Positions 50,501-62,500 of a stretch of DNA of 64,000 nt are shown piece after piece. Below the pieces are notes generated by a model that was given only the letters and a program-made list of their open reading frames with translations, was not told the DNA's origin and made no database searches. The stretch comes from Dioscorea cayenensis subsp. rotundata. Its lineage: Eukaryota > Streptophyta > Magnoliopsida > Dioscoreales > Dioscoreaceae. Position 1 is the first letter of the stretch. Every line of letters begins with the position of its first letter. Where the stretch lies: positions 3,197,501 through 3,261,500 of the forward strand of contig NC_052474.1 of assembly GCF_009730915.1 (NCBI RefSeq). The letters run 5' to 3'. The translations under genes and the position numbers were made by a program.

Positions 50501-51179
50501 TGTTCTTGCCACTAACGGAAGCATTCTCCCACCCATTGACTTGAACGTCATAAAGGTTCTCTTCTGATTTTTTTATCTCTTTCAAAGAAACAATCTCAGA
50601 ATAAGGCGTACTATGGATTGTCTCTATCGCTGACAATAAATCAGCCCTAACCTCTTCAAACAGAGGAAAAGCAAATGACTTTGCATAATGTTCAACTGAT
50701 TTGAAAGCCATAGGGATCTTTTCCACCTAAAAAGAAGGAACAAAGCCAACATGATCCATCCTTCTTAATGGGAATTGAATAAAGCTTTATACTTCCTTAA
50801 CAAAGTAGCAGCAAAATATATAAACCTCCAATCTATTACTATCAAATGCTACAGAAAAATCACAAATTAATGAACAAAAACGAAACTTTGATAAGAAAAT
50901 TGTAATTTGAAATGAAACTACAAGCACTATCCACAGAGTTGCTTAATATGTGTCTAACCTCCATGGATGCCCATGGTTGCTTACCTTATCTAAATAGAGG
51001 TTTTGGTTAAGAATATCATGTAGTGACCAAGAGAAGATTAAATCAACCAAGTCTTCAGACCAAATCATCTTCCTAGTCCCACCACCACCATCACATCCGG
51101 TGCCACCACCACCACCACCACCACCACCAAAAACAACGCGACCAGAACTTGAGCCTTCTTCCATTTCTCCTAACATCAT
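39308..51179 (-). CDS. dual-helicase protein, copy A: Upf1/SEN1-like SF1B helicase fused to UvrD-like SF1A helicase and a TPR-like region (frame broken once)
   Basis: Fourteen exons by splice sites and by match to copy B: 51179-50985, 50726-50193, 50014-48895, 48812-48488, 48245-47990, 47889-47673, 47271-46925, 46175-45666, 45311-44099, 44014-43661, 43493-43256, 43121-40249, 40149-40013 and 39725-39308. The total is 8,737 nt, one base over a whole number of codons (about 2,911 aa without that base). Helicase 1 has [47 protein letters not shown] and LTRAR. Helicase 2 has [44 protein letters not shown] and [14 protein letters not shown]. Exons 11-13 are TPR-like ([36 protein letters not shown]). 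The tail is Lys-rich, NLS-like. The frame is shifted by one extra A inside the Walker A of helicase 1 (49839-49843). All later exons remain open. Exon 1 encodes a poly-Gly tract. The protein resembles plant genes annotated as TPR and ankyrin repeat-containing protein 1-like (TRANK1-like); I see no ankyrin repeats. Start 51179 or 51164. Confidence 0.85.
40398..40700 (-). repeat. four-unit coding minisatellite in exon 12 of helicase copy A
   Basis: Four units of about 66-84 bp encode variants of [20 protein letters not shown] followed by (A/S)xNEP. Unit starts on the plus strand fall near 40399, 40475, 40553 and 40621. Copy B has only one such segment ([16 protein letters not shown]). All units stay in frame. 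Confidence 0.85.
46829..46859. repeat. (AT)n microsatellite in intron 7 of helicase copy A
   Basis: This tract lies in a 749 bp intron whose counterpart in copy B is only 116 bp, so about 600 bp of AT-rich DNA was gained in A or lost in B. Confidence 0.9.
47503..47559. repeat. (AAT)n microsatellite in intron 6 of helicase copy A
   Basis: About 19 perfect AAT units; likely highly polymorphic. Confidence 0.95.
51079..51129 (-). repeat. (GGT)n tract coding poly-Gly in exon 1 of helicase copy A
   Basis: Two adjoining CCA/GGT runs encode Gly9 and Gly4 around TGCD. Exon 1 of copy B has no such tract. Confidence 0.9.
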
Positions 51180-51719
51180 GAGCAGAGAAAATTTTGAGTA
51201 TTCTATAGTTAGCACATGAAGTACGATCTCTCAACACAACCCTGAATTTCTCTCCAACATTGGCTAAAACCTGAAACCTAGAAACAATCAAATTGGAAGC
51301 AAAACAAGAAGAGAAGCTAAAAGTTTACCTGAAATCAAGAGCTGGAATGAGAAGAGGATAGGGTAAATGCGAGCTATTCATAATGCGCACTGGGAATCGG
51401 GAGACATGCTCAACGAAAGGTCGGAGGCGTTTGGCGGATTACGTTCCCGAGATGCTCGACGAAATGCGCCTCGGTTCACACTACGCTCTCGGCGTGAAGC
51501 ACCACAGCGCATGCACGAAGCGTCGCTCTCTAGTTGCGTTAGAGACGCCAACCCTGTTTTTTACATGTTGCCCCTTGGAAAGTTGTCAAATTATAGAGAC
51601 TAATTTAAATTTTTTACACAAAAGCAAAATAATTATATGTGACAAAATAATAATTATAGAGACTATTTTTTTAATCTCTTCACAAAGCTCAATTAATTAG
51701 AAGGGTTAAAGGCCTCAAA

Positions 51720-51755
<36 letters not shown>

Positions 51756-52031
51756 ATAGGCATTTTCCCCGGCTTCGGATAGAAATTTTTAAAATTTTGT
51801 CAGGAGTTTTGAGACAATATTATCTATAAAATAATATAATTAAACAACTCCTACCATAGAAACTATTTTATATCTTGGATTTTAAAAATCTTATGGGCAT
51901 TTATTGCATAAATAATTAGATATAATTAATGTTTTTCAATTATTAATATTATAAGTAATATAAATAAAAAGTTAAATATTATAAAATAAAATAAAATTGT
52001 TCCTTGAAATGCGCTCGGAGTAGATTATACA

Positions 52032-52064
<33 letters not shown>

Positions 52065-52177
52065 CAGAGGAGATGTTTAGGGAGCATTCACAAATTTCAA
52101 CTCTACAGACACCTTCTGGAATTCATTAGATCATCATCCAATGATTCTGTTTTCCCCACCCTTTTGACTTTCACGCA
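51180..52177. other. upstream region of helicase copy A
   Basis: Includes a possible 5' UTR with an intron-like border near 51285-51330, a GC/CpG-rich patch at about 51370-51560 (probable promoter core), (TA)n at 51724-51751, and an AT-rich block at about 51890-52062 that resembles the repeats at 6895-7010 and 8440-8515 and ends in (TA)n at 52034-52062. Confidence 0.5.
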
Positions 52178-52178
52178 T

Positions 52179-52825
52179 AATGCTATATACAGCGAAGAAA
52201 CCACATGAAACCAGCCACACGACTAATGTGGCTGGTGACGTAGATTTTGTTTGTGTCGGCCGCCGCTTCCCTTCCCCGCGACCGGCCGCCGCTCGCTACC
52301 TTTGCTTCCCTCCCCCTCTCCCGGCCGCTGCCCCTCTCTCATTTGGCTTTGAAGAGAAACTAGGGCACAAGTCGGCCCTAATTTGTCTTTCTCTCTCTCA
52401 TGTGGGAGGGAAGCCGCGCGGCTGAGCAGGCAGTGGCGGAGGCGGGGAGGAAGGCAGCAGCAACGGGGCGGGAGGCGGGGCGGCAACAGGGGCGGGGGCG
52501 GGAGGCGGAGGAGGAAGCGGCGGGCGGGGTCGAGAGCAGTGGAAAGCGGCGGGCGGAACGAGGACTGGAAGCATGGGAGAGAAGCGACAGCTAGGACGAG
52601 GGATGGGAGCGGGGAGGGAACCGACGGAGGAAAGTGGCAGAGGGAAACAAAGGTCAGCAGTGGGGACCGGGAGTGGGGGAGAGAAGCCACACGAGAGAGA
52701 GAGAGAGACAAACTCACTTGACTTTATCAAAAAAAAAATTTAGTCAAATAAAAAAAAAATCCTCGTCACCAGCCACATTAGTCATGTGGCTGGTTTCGTG
52801 TGGTTTCTTCACTCTATATAGCATT
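52179..52825. mobile_element. 647 bp terminal-inverted-repeat element (foldback / MULE-like, non-autonomous) with GC-rich core
   Basis: The left arm 52179-52240 and right arm 52764-52825 are inverted copies, 58 of 62 bases identical by eye (ends aatgctatata ... ctggtgacg). The inner DNA is very GC-rich: CT-rich on the left and GA-rich on the right, and these halves are themselves weakly complementary (cctttg-ttccct), so the fold may extend. No transposase is seen. Frames across the core on both strands are compositional. I could not find a convincing target-site duplication, so the family is uncertain. Confidence 0.75.
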
Positions 52826-53267
52826 ACTCTTCTTTTATACATCAGCTAGTATATAATGCATAAAAGGAGAAATTTATATAGGTGTAATTTGGATTTTTTT
52901 TTTTTAACAATATTTATTCGTATAAACATAAATAACATATATCCTTAAGGCAATCTTATAAGTACACTTTCCCAATGTTCATCTTTTGAAACCATCGTCC
53001 ATGGGTAGCTTAGAATTTATGAAAAAAATTATATAATGAGCATTTCCAAAAAACACCCTGCAAAACTATGATATTCATTCATGATAAGCATTTACATAAT
53101 CATCCGTCCATTGCCTTACACTTTAATCAGGTGCAAAATGACAAAACTACATCATCGCTATGTATTTCATTTGAACAATATAATCACAACACTGACCCTA
53201 TTTAACCTTCATCATCATAGATATGATCATGAAAGATAGCTTTGAAGGTTTTGACATCAAAATCACA
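52826..53267. other. 3' flank of helicase copy B, no gene seen
   Basis: AT-rich DNA with the presumed 3' UTR of copy B (minus strand). Confidence 0.5.
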
Positions 53268-53526
53268 CTAATTTTTGTTGGCCCTTTTCTTCTTCCTTGG
53301 CTTCTTGCTTTGTTTTCCCTTGCCTTTCTGGTTTTCAGTAACAACTGCTTTGACTTCTTGTACTGCTACTACTGCAGCCTGTTCAGCAGAGTGGTTGATC
53401 TTACTAACCGAGAAGAATGTTTTCATAAGTGGTTGTAACTTCAGCTTAGTGTCCTGCAACTTGGCGTAGATGTCTTCGAGTTCCTCAGTCATGTTCTTAG
53501 CATCCATATCCTTTTCACTGAAATAA

Positions 53527-53562
<36 letters not shown>

Positions 53563-56500
53563 AAGCTTTGTTAGCACCTGCATGCATGATCATGACAGCA
53601 GTGCTCAGAAATAGTATGTGATTCATGAGAACTTCATTTACAGCAAAATGAATATGTGCATGAATAGCATTGGAATTTCAGAATAAATAGCAGATTCAAT
53701 GTTCTATGCCAAGTATGATAAATGAGTATTAGGAACAGACCTGGGATGATTCAAAGCCTTATTTAGCAGCTTTAAGTTGTGAACCATAACCTCAAGAATG
53801 TCATAAGCATCTGAAAGCCCTTCGGACAAGTGCAAACTCATTGATCCTTTTACATATTCCAGAACTCGAAAAACCTCATCAAACTTGGAAGAGGATAGAC
53901 AAAACAAAGTGAGACGTAGTTCTAATATACCTATGGAATATGTAATAGATAAGAACCAAACAGGAAAAACAGGGCTGAGAGTTAATTTATTCATACCTTA
54001 AGTTCACCGGCATTACTGCCATGGCTACCACCAATGGTACCACATTTGTGCAGTTCTAGCATATCCCAAAAGCTATTGTATTTTTCCCAAGAATCCTCGA
54101 TTGCATGTTCATCTTTTGCAATTTGAGCTTCATCCAAGGGACATGTCAAACTCGAGTTTCCATCTTCTCCAATGTCATTAGAAACAAGACATAATTCATC
54201 TGAAGGCCTTTCTCCATCTTGAATAGGACTAGTTTCCTCGACGATAGGAAACAATGCAGCAAGAACATCCTCCCTGCTGCTGATTTTCTCTGATTCAATG
54301 ATAATAGCTTTCCAACGAGAGAATTCTTGACAACTATTTTCAGAGCACATAACCACAAGCGGGTTTCCTGCCATCTCCATTGCATCAAGAAAAGCTTGCC
54401 GAAAATAATATCTGTCATGCCTATGAGCAGATCCTGTACTCTGAAGCTTCTGCTGAAATGCACCAGGTAGTTCTGAAATGATATTACACTTCCGAAGCAC
54501 ATTAGCAAGCTGACTCATATCCCATCCAGCATTTAGATACACTAGAATGAGTATGTTGACCAATCTCAGAACAAGTGATTTGATATGCATTAAAGGAATA
54601 GAAGACATGGTCATCCACTGTTTCAAGGTTGTCTTCTGCTCTAATAATCCTTTAGTCACATCTGCAATGAATCCCAGTGTCCCGTAGTTATTAAACAAGG
54701 CATCTTGAACAGTTGAACATGCAGCAAGAAGCCCTCCAAAGCTTTGCCATGAAATAAATTCACAAAGTAATGACTTTGTAGTGAAAAATGTACTATTGCT
54801 TCCGTTGCAACATGAACACATAAGTAGAAGGTTTTCCAAGAGGTAAATAAAACACTTGGGGGATATGTAGTCAGGTTCCTTCTTCCATTCTACCTCAAAT
54901 GTGCTCCTTAGAGCGTTCTGAAATTCAAAAACAAAATTGATCTTTCCAGAGCAAGAATCACTGAAATATTTCTGTGCCACTAAGAAGAATTCTTTCCATG
55001 GTTGCATGGAAGATAAATTGTCATCAATCTTTTTAAAAAGTTCATCAGGTACTCTTCCGATTACTAAGATCAACATTGCAACCCTTCCGATTTGCCCATG
55101 CGTTAATCTGCCATTCTGAGGCTTGAGATTATCATCAACCATTAGCTCAATAATCTCCCTAGTAGTTGCATTCTCATGTAGATCAATGACACACTCTGAC
55201 ACATCATTTCGACATTCATAGGGGAAAATATCACCAAACAAGGCTTCTTTACAAAATGAAATAGATTGTCCTGTTTTTTCTATTCGCCGTTGCTCAAGAA
55301 GAAATTCCACTTGTTTGAGATGTTTAGCAGTTTCATACAAAGATAAGCAAACCATCCATCGGTTGAACATGGGAAGCTGTTTCTTCAAAGAAAATACATG
55401 CAGTGCCTTCAGTTTATCTAATACTTCCAAACCCACAAAGAGAAGTTCCTCACTCAGGATATCTTCAGCAGAAGCCCGGAACCGCTTTGCGCTCATCCAA
55501 GCCAAGTATTTGTTCCTTAAAACAGGGACTTTTTTGTTTGTAATCCAACTTGTCTTAGAATCCATCATCACATATTTATCAACTTTCTCCTTCCAAACTC
55601 CCAAGTAAGTCAAACAGTAATCTTCATAGACCGACAGCTCATTTTCTTCAGGTTTATCAAGTGAAAGGACATAAGAAAGCACATTGGACATCTTCTCCTT
55701 CCACAAATTCCAGTAATGCAGCAATGTATGAGCACACATGTTATTTTGAGACATCATGTTGTCAATATGTTCCTCGCTAAAGATCATTTTTGATTCCGGA
55801 AGAAATTTAGATGTGTCCAACTGAAGATGCAAATCAAGAATCATTCGAATGCTAAAAATCTCCAACCGAACATTTTGTAATTTACTAGAGGCTTGTAAAA
55901 ATTCTGACAATTCTTGTAGACTGGCTGCTCTTTTTGAGAGTATTTCAACTTCTAAACAGGTAAGATCATAGAAGGAGCACGAGACTTTCTTTGCTAATGA
56001 CTTGGCTTTTATCAAAAGCTCATCCCTTTCAGAAAAATCCTTAAAAGGCCAACCCTTCATTCCTGATGACCATAGAGATTTCACAATTGCAAAAGAGATT
56101 ATCATCTTGCAGGACTTCTCCAAATCACCAACTTTTTCCAGCATTTCAGCCTCAAGTATAAAGTCACCCTTATCTCTTGCAATGCCAGCAGCCTCCAAAT
56201 AGTTCTTTGATTCGACCTCCAAGGTAAACAACTCATCAAGAAGATTCAAAGAGTTGAGAAAGGGCCTAATCTGATCCATCGAATGGAAAGCCCTGACAAA
56301 AGTCATCATACGATTTATATTGCCAGCCTCATAATAATGTCGCGCACAGTGCTCCAGATATGCAATTCTAATTTTATCTATTTCTTGATGACTTCGATCA
56401 TCAAAGCGCGAACTTGACCACCATTCCTCTAAAATGGTCAGGCCAAAATCAAAATGTCCTCCAGAGGTACAAGAGGATAGGCATTTGGACAAACAATTGG

Positions 56501-59500
56501 CTTTTGCATATGTCTCCGCAGCAAGCAACCAACATTCAGCCTTCACAAAGCAGTCGCCTGCAGATTCAAGCTTTGATGTCCCACATTTTTCCAAGTATAT
56601 CGTACCTGCTCAGAATTTTTAAAGGAACTCAGTTCACTGTTTGATTTCATTTGAGAGTAGATTAAGTAAAAATACAAGACCTGCTGTTTTGAAGTCATTT
56701 AATTTTATGAAGCAGGAAGCAGACAACTCAGCTTTACCAATGGCTTCATAGATTTCAGAAGCACTTTTCAGTGCCATCTGACCCATTTCAAAATTTACAG
56801 AAATAACACGATCTGCAGTAGCGCAAAGACCAGCTGCTTTCGCCCATTTTTCTCTGTACTCGTCTCCAGCTCGTTCAAAACACATTGTAGCCATTTCAAA
56901 GTTCTTTTCGTTAAACAGCTGTTGCAAGAACAAGAAATCAAGATTCTAAATAAATACTAATCAGCGACCTTAAAAATAATCAATTACCAATGAAAGTATA
57001 ACCTTGTACAAGATATGCCGTTGGAGAAAAAAATTATATTTCAATGTGGTTTTGGACTGTGTTCTTATCTCAAAATGGGTGGTTTTGGGAGATGATGAAA
57101 ACAATGAGATAGACTAGATGAAAACAGACCTTAATGCCACGTGCCTTCCATTCTTCAGGGCTGCTAGTACTGCGCATGGCTTCTGCAAAAGAGCAGTCCA
57201 AGCGTCTTTCTTGGACAAGGCACAAACTCTTCCAATAATCAAAAACTGGCTGACAATACTCTTCAGTGCTCTCACAAATCCAAAGTCTCTGCCTAGTTCG
57301 AGTGATAGCAACATACAGTTGCTTCAACTCTGAACATAAGATATTATGCTTAGCATCATCAAATGAGGGAAATGATATCAGCTCAGTGGACTTTGTTCTG
57401 CAATGTTCTTTCATATATCCATAAATAACTCTCCATTGGTTTTTAAGCGGCGAAGTTCCAAAGAAATTATACAACAACACATCCTGCATAAGCAGTATAA
57501 CATGTAACCATCCATCCAAGACTTGAAGAATATATGAAGTTATGAAAACCATTCAAATTGAAAATGACAATGACAACTAGTACCTGAAATTCTAGACCTT
57601 TGCATTCTACAATTGTCAGAACAAGAGCTTGTTTCCCAACATGCTTGAGAATTTGCTGCTTAGCACCTTCATCACGAACAAGGATTGTTTGTTCTGCACC
57701 AAAACCATTTACGCCATGGCCAATCTTCCCACCATCTCCAAAAATAGTCATTATTGCGTTCTCATCACTGCCCGAATGAAGTACCATTGGTGCTTCACCA
57801 TAGACCAAACTAGTTTCTGGAGACAATTTGTCAATGGACAATGGAAAGTACTTATAAAGCAGGTCAATAACACTCTGTGCCAATTTTAAAACACCGTCAT
57901 GAGTCCTGAAATTCTGATTCAGTTGGAACTTGTCAGAGATGCGATTTACTCTGCCCTTGGTGTTTTTCTGATAATCATTTATGGGTTCATGCCGGAACTC
58001 CTTGTAAAAAAGTGATCTAATATCTTCAAATCTGAAGTTTATTCCCTTTGCAATTGTCTGTGCAGTATCACCAGCAAACACAAAACCCTCTGCATAATTA
58101 CTAGAGATGCATTTAAATAATGCTATTTGTCTCATTGTAAGATCCTGAACTTCATCAACATAAATAAAATCTATCTTATCACCATGGTATCCATATGTTT
58201 GAATTCGGTGATGAAGATCCATCACTAAATCTGACAAATCAAATTCACCATTCATTTGTTTCTTCGTCTCATAGTCAAGAAATATGTCATATATTCTCCC
58301 TCTTTGTTCTGCATTTAAAGTAGATGCTCTCTTCTCAGAAAGTATGATGTAATCTTCCCTCTCGAGTTTAGCATCAAGAGAACATCCTCCCTCAAACCCA
58401 CCTTTTATGTGAGAAAATATTTCTGCAAAAACAGTTGATGGGTCAAGTTTCTTGGTTAACTGATTGCTGAAGTGTGGCCAATATGAACCCAAAAAGTGTT
58501 CAAAATTAACTTCCTTGCTTTGAATCACAGCTTCAACAGCAAGAGATTTATGAACACCCCCATCAACTGACGGAAATTCTTTGGTGGCAAACAACCTATC
58601 AAAATACGTGTTCATAACAGTTCCATCAAGCATCATTAGTAACTTCCGAAATGTCACAATCAACGGGTAATGTTTTTGTGGGAGATCATGAAAACTGTCA
58701 GGAATGTCCAAAAACTCCGTTATGTTCTCACCAATATCATGCATATCAGTAGTGTCAATTGGACTGGAAAAATCCCCACCAGTGGCATATCTGCACAAGG
58801 GCAATATTAAGAGCAGAGCTTCAATCGAGAAATCACTATAAGTACAAAAAGAAATTCAGTATAAAACCAGCAGACATATGACATCAGCTAGACAAGCTAT
58901 TGCATTGTAAACAAATATTGATATTCAGTACATTTTTCCTTAAAGAAGATGATAGAGGTGGCATTCTAGTAGTAAAAGCTGGTTTTAGTGTATAATCTGA
59001 AAGATTTCCAGTACTGTAAAAGAATTACCTTTTGAGACGAAATATCTGGTTTCTGACAGCTGAACAAAGTTTTGGGCTGACTGTGACAAAAATCTGCCTT
59101 AAGAAATTCCCAGAGTTCTCTTCAAGATCATTTGAAGCTATGCTAGAGGCATTATTATTAATGGAGAAAAGTCCATTGGAGGATACATGCTGCTGCTGTT
59201 CTTTCTGAAAGAGCTTCATAGTTAAAATGGTAGTTTTTCCTGTACCGGACCTCCCCAATATAAAGCTGCTATAACAAAAACGAATAATTTCTTCTTCTTC
59301 TTCATTCAATTCAAATGGAATTTCAATTTCAGTCCCATCATCACTAGTCAGCAAGTGTTCCACCACCCCAGCAGATAATGAGTAAAACTTCATCAGAAGA
59401 AGACTTTCATTTACCTTAGAGTTCTCTAAAAAGTTTCCAGTATCCGGTTCTTCACTAGATGAACCTTCAAGAGATTCAACTTTGCAAAGTTTCTTATAAC

Positions 59501-62500
59501 GAGTCATATACTGAACTACATTCCAGCTCCTGGGAACTTCAAGCTTCCTATTGCATATGAAAACACATCAGAGATTAAATACAAAATGAAACCTTCATAG
59601 CAACCAATAACACGCTTTAACAAAGTTTATGAACTTTATTTGAAATAACAATTGATAGCATACCCCTCAACTTGTTTAGCTCTGCAATGTTCTATAAACT
59701 CATCAGTATATGTTGAGAATATATTATCAAGACGTTTGATAAACTTTGGGATCTCGAACTTTGGCAAAAGGTTCCAGACTTTCAGAATCTGGATATATTT
59801 TTCTCGTTTTGCAATATCTACACTCCATACAAGATACAAATCTTTGAACTGATATACTCTTGAAAGCTTAAATGAATCAGTTACATCCAGATGCTCTTTC
59901 TTTGGACGCCAGCCATTTGCAATCCTTAGCAGCACATGAATCATTTCCATCTTGATCTGGGTCGTCTTCAACTTTGAAAATGCTTTTCTAAATTCATCAC
60001 TAAAAAGTACCTGATAAGTTGTCAAACATCTATTCAATATTCAAGAACTGACTGGAAGGGAAGCTAGTAAATTTGTTGCAGTAGCTCTTGCGTATGCATG
60101 CATGTATATTTTAAACCAAAGACACTCACACATGTTGCATAAACTGATCGTACAAAAGGTCTTATTTATCGCTCTATCGATAGAATAAGTACTAAGCATT
60201 CATGCATTCTGACATAAATGACTAACCAAATTACCTTCCATTTAGCACTTTGAATCAGCATTCCTGGGTCTGCAGCAAGCAGAGCATCGATTTGATCTTG
60301 CTCTTTTTGAATCTTCAAGATTGCTCTGGATAAATTCTGGTTCTGAACAGCATCGAAATAACATCCTCTCTTCTTTGCATTGCGAATTAATGCAGTCCAC
60401 ACTGAATCACTTTTTTCTAAAGTAGCAGCATTGCCAACAATCCATAAGCAGTGCCTATGATTAAAAGTAACACATTCCATAAAACCAAACATAATGAATT
60501 GAGAAAATGAAGGCGTAGATTCCTCACCTTGCTCTTGTCAAAGCAACGTTTGCTCTTTGATGATTTGAAAGGAATCCGATTTTTCCAGTGGTGTTTGATC
60601 TGACAGTAGAAAGTATAATGACATCTTCCTCTCCCCCTTGAAATCCATCAACAGAATTCACCTTTAGAACAATATTATCCTTTGGCACATTGACACTTCC
60701 AATTCCTTTGGTGATCTCAGCAACCTGGTAAGCATAAGGAGATACTATTCCAATGCTAAACTTATCTTTTGATGAGTTCTGAACTGCAAAATCACAAATG
60801 CACCAATAAAAATGCTTGTGCAAATTAATGACATAAAAAAAATTATTATTAAATTGCAAGTTACAAAAGCTAGAGTGAGTTGTTGTAATGTGCTGAATTT
60901 TCGTGACTCACTGAATCATGAACCCTGAAAACTTGTAAGGAACTGGTGGTTCTACATGACAAGATTAATTCCAATCACTCACTGGTAAATTCATGCTTTT
61001 CATTTTATTGCATTCTTGCACATAACTTTAATAGATATTATAATGAATAACATTATACAAAGACCAAAGTTATACCTTTCAGAAGGATTTGGACAATTTG
61101 CACAATAACGCCAACTTCAACCAAATTTCTTTTACTGCCTGAATCATCTTCTTCTTCCTTTCCATCCGAAATATTTATAAAGGAATAAGGACCGAACATT
61201 TCCTCGGAAAGAAACCGTCTTTCATAAGCCGTGGTTTTCACATTTGGACCATCAAGAATTTTGCCAAAATAAAATTGATGATTAGGGAATGAACTAATGG
61301 AAGGATGCATCCGATATTGAATTTCTAAAAGATGCTTCGGGTGGCCCAATGAGCTCAATCTCTCAAACAAGCTTCTTCCAAAACCTGCTCTTTCAGCAAC
61401 CTAAAATGGCAAACAATATGATCAACAGGTCCAGAAATTTTCTTTTTTCTTGAAAAAAAAAAACCTATGTTCAAACAACTTTTCTTAGTAAATCATACCT
61501 CGCTTTTAACTGTTGCAGGCAGTTGCCGTTCATCACCAATGAGAACAGCATGCTTGACACCAAGGAGGCGCAATGGAATTGTGGCTTCACACTCCTTCAG
61601 TTGGGAGGCTTCATCAATAACCAACAAATCCAAAGGTGGCGTTTTAAGGAAATGTAACAAAAAGGAAGAAGAGGATGTGCAGAAAACAATGGCTGCATTT
61701 TCCAAACAGATATCCCTTATCAGTGTTCTTTGCCAAATTTTCTGAACATTGACAGTTACTTTAAGATAATCAAGCAAACGTAAGCAATGGCCTCTAGTAT
61801 TGCGCAATTGAAACAGCATATTTCCCTCCATTAACACAGTGCCAGGATTATTCTTGGACAAGTCAGTAGTTATCTCTACTTCTTCCAATTCAGTAAAGAC
61901 TTCCCTGATTTCATTCTCAGCAAGAGAGCTTTCAAACACAAGCATTCTGAAACAGTTGAGCATATCAAGCAGCTCCATCATTGTTTCAGTAGTTCTTGTT
62001 GATACTATAGCTGGTGGCATATGAATAGATAAATTCTCAATGCAAGTCTCAAGGTCTGAAGCAAGGATATCAAATCTTTTCCTCATAAACTCAACCAATG
62101 GTATGATGACCATGTCATCTACCTTCTCCTTTCTCTTTTCATTCTCTATATATGTTTCATATAAAATAACACATTTCTGAAGAAATTCAATCATAGATGA
62201 AATACAATTGTGCCATCCAGAGAGGGGAGCAAAGCACTTGGCAAGCTGGTCCACACGATAATCAACAAATATTTCACGAAGATCATCGTCTATCTTTAGT
62301 CGGTCATTATTACCAAACAGAACAATGTCTCCCAATCTGCCTGCTTGTCTCCTATTCTTAACTAACTTCAAGAAACGTGAAGCTACTTCCACAATTGAGG
62401 TGTTTGTAGGTGAACAGGTAACTACCCTGCGTTTCATTTTGAGGAGTATCCAAAGCAATTCAGTGATAGTTTTAGTTTTCCCAGTTCCAGGAGGCCCCCA

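Noticed and set aside
52223-52849. Several overlapping open frames of 64-164 codons on both strands
   Set aside because: They lie in the GC-rich core of the inverted-repeat element, where stops are rare by composition. The products are Ser/Leu/Pro or Arg/Gly-rich with no domain.
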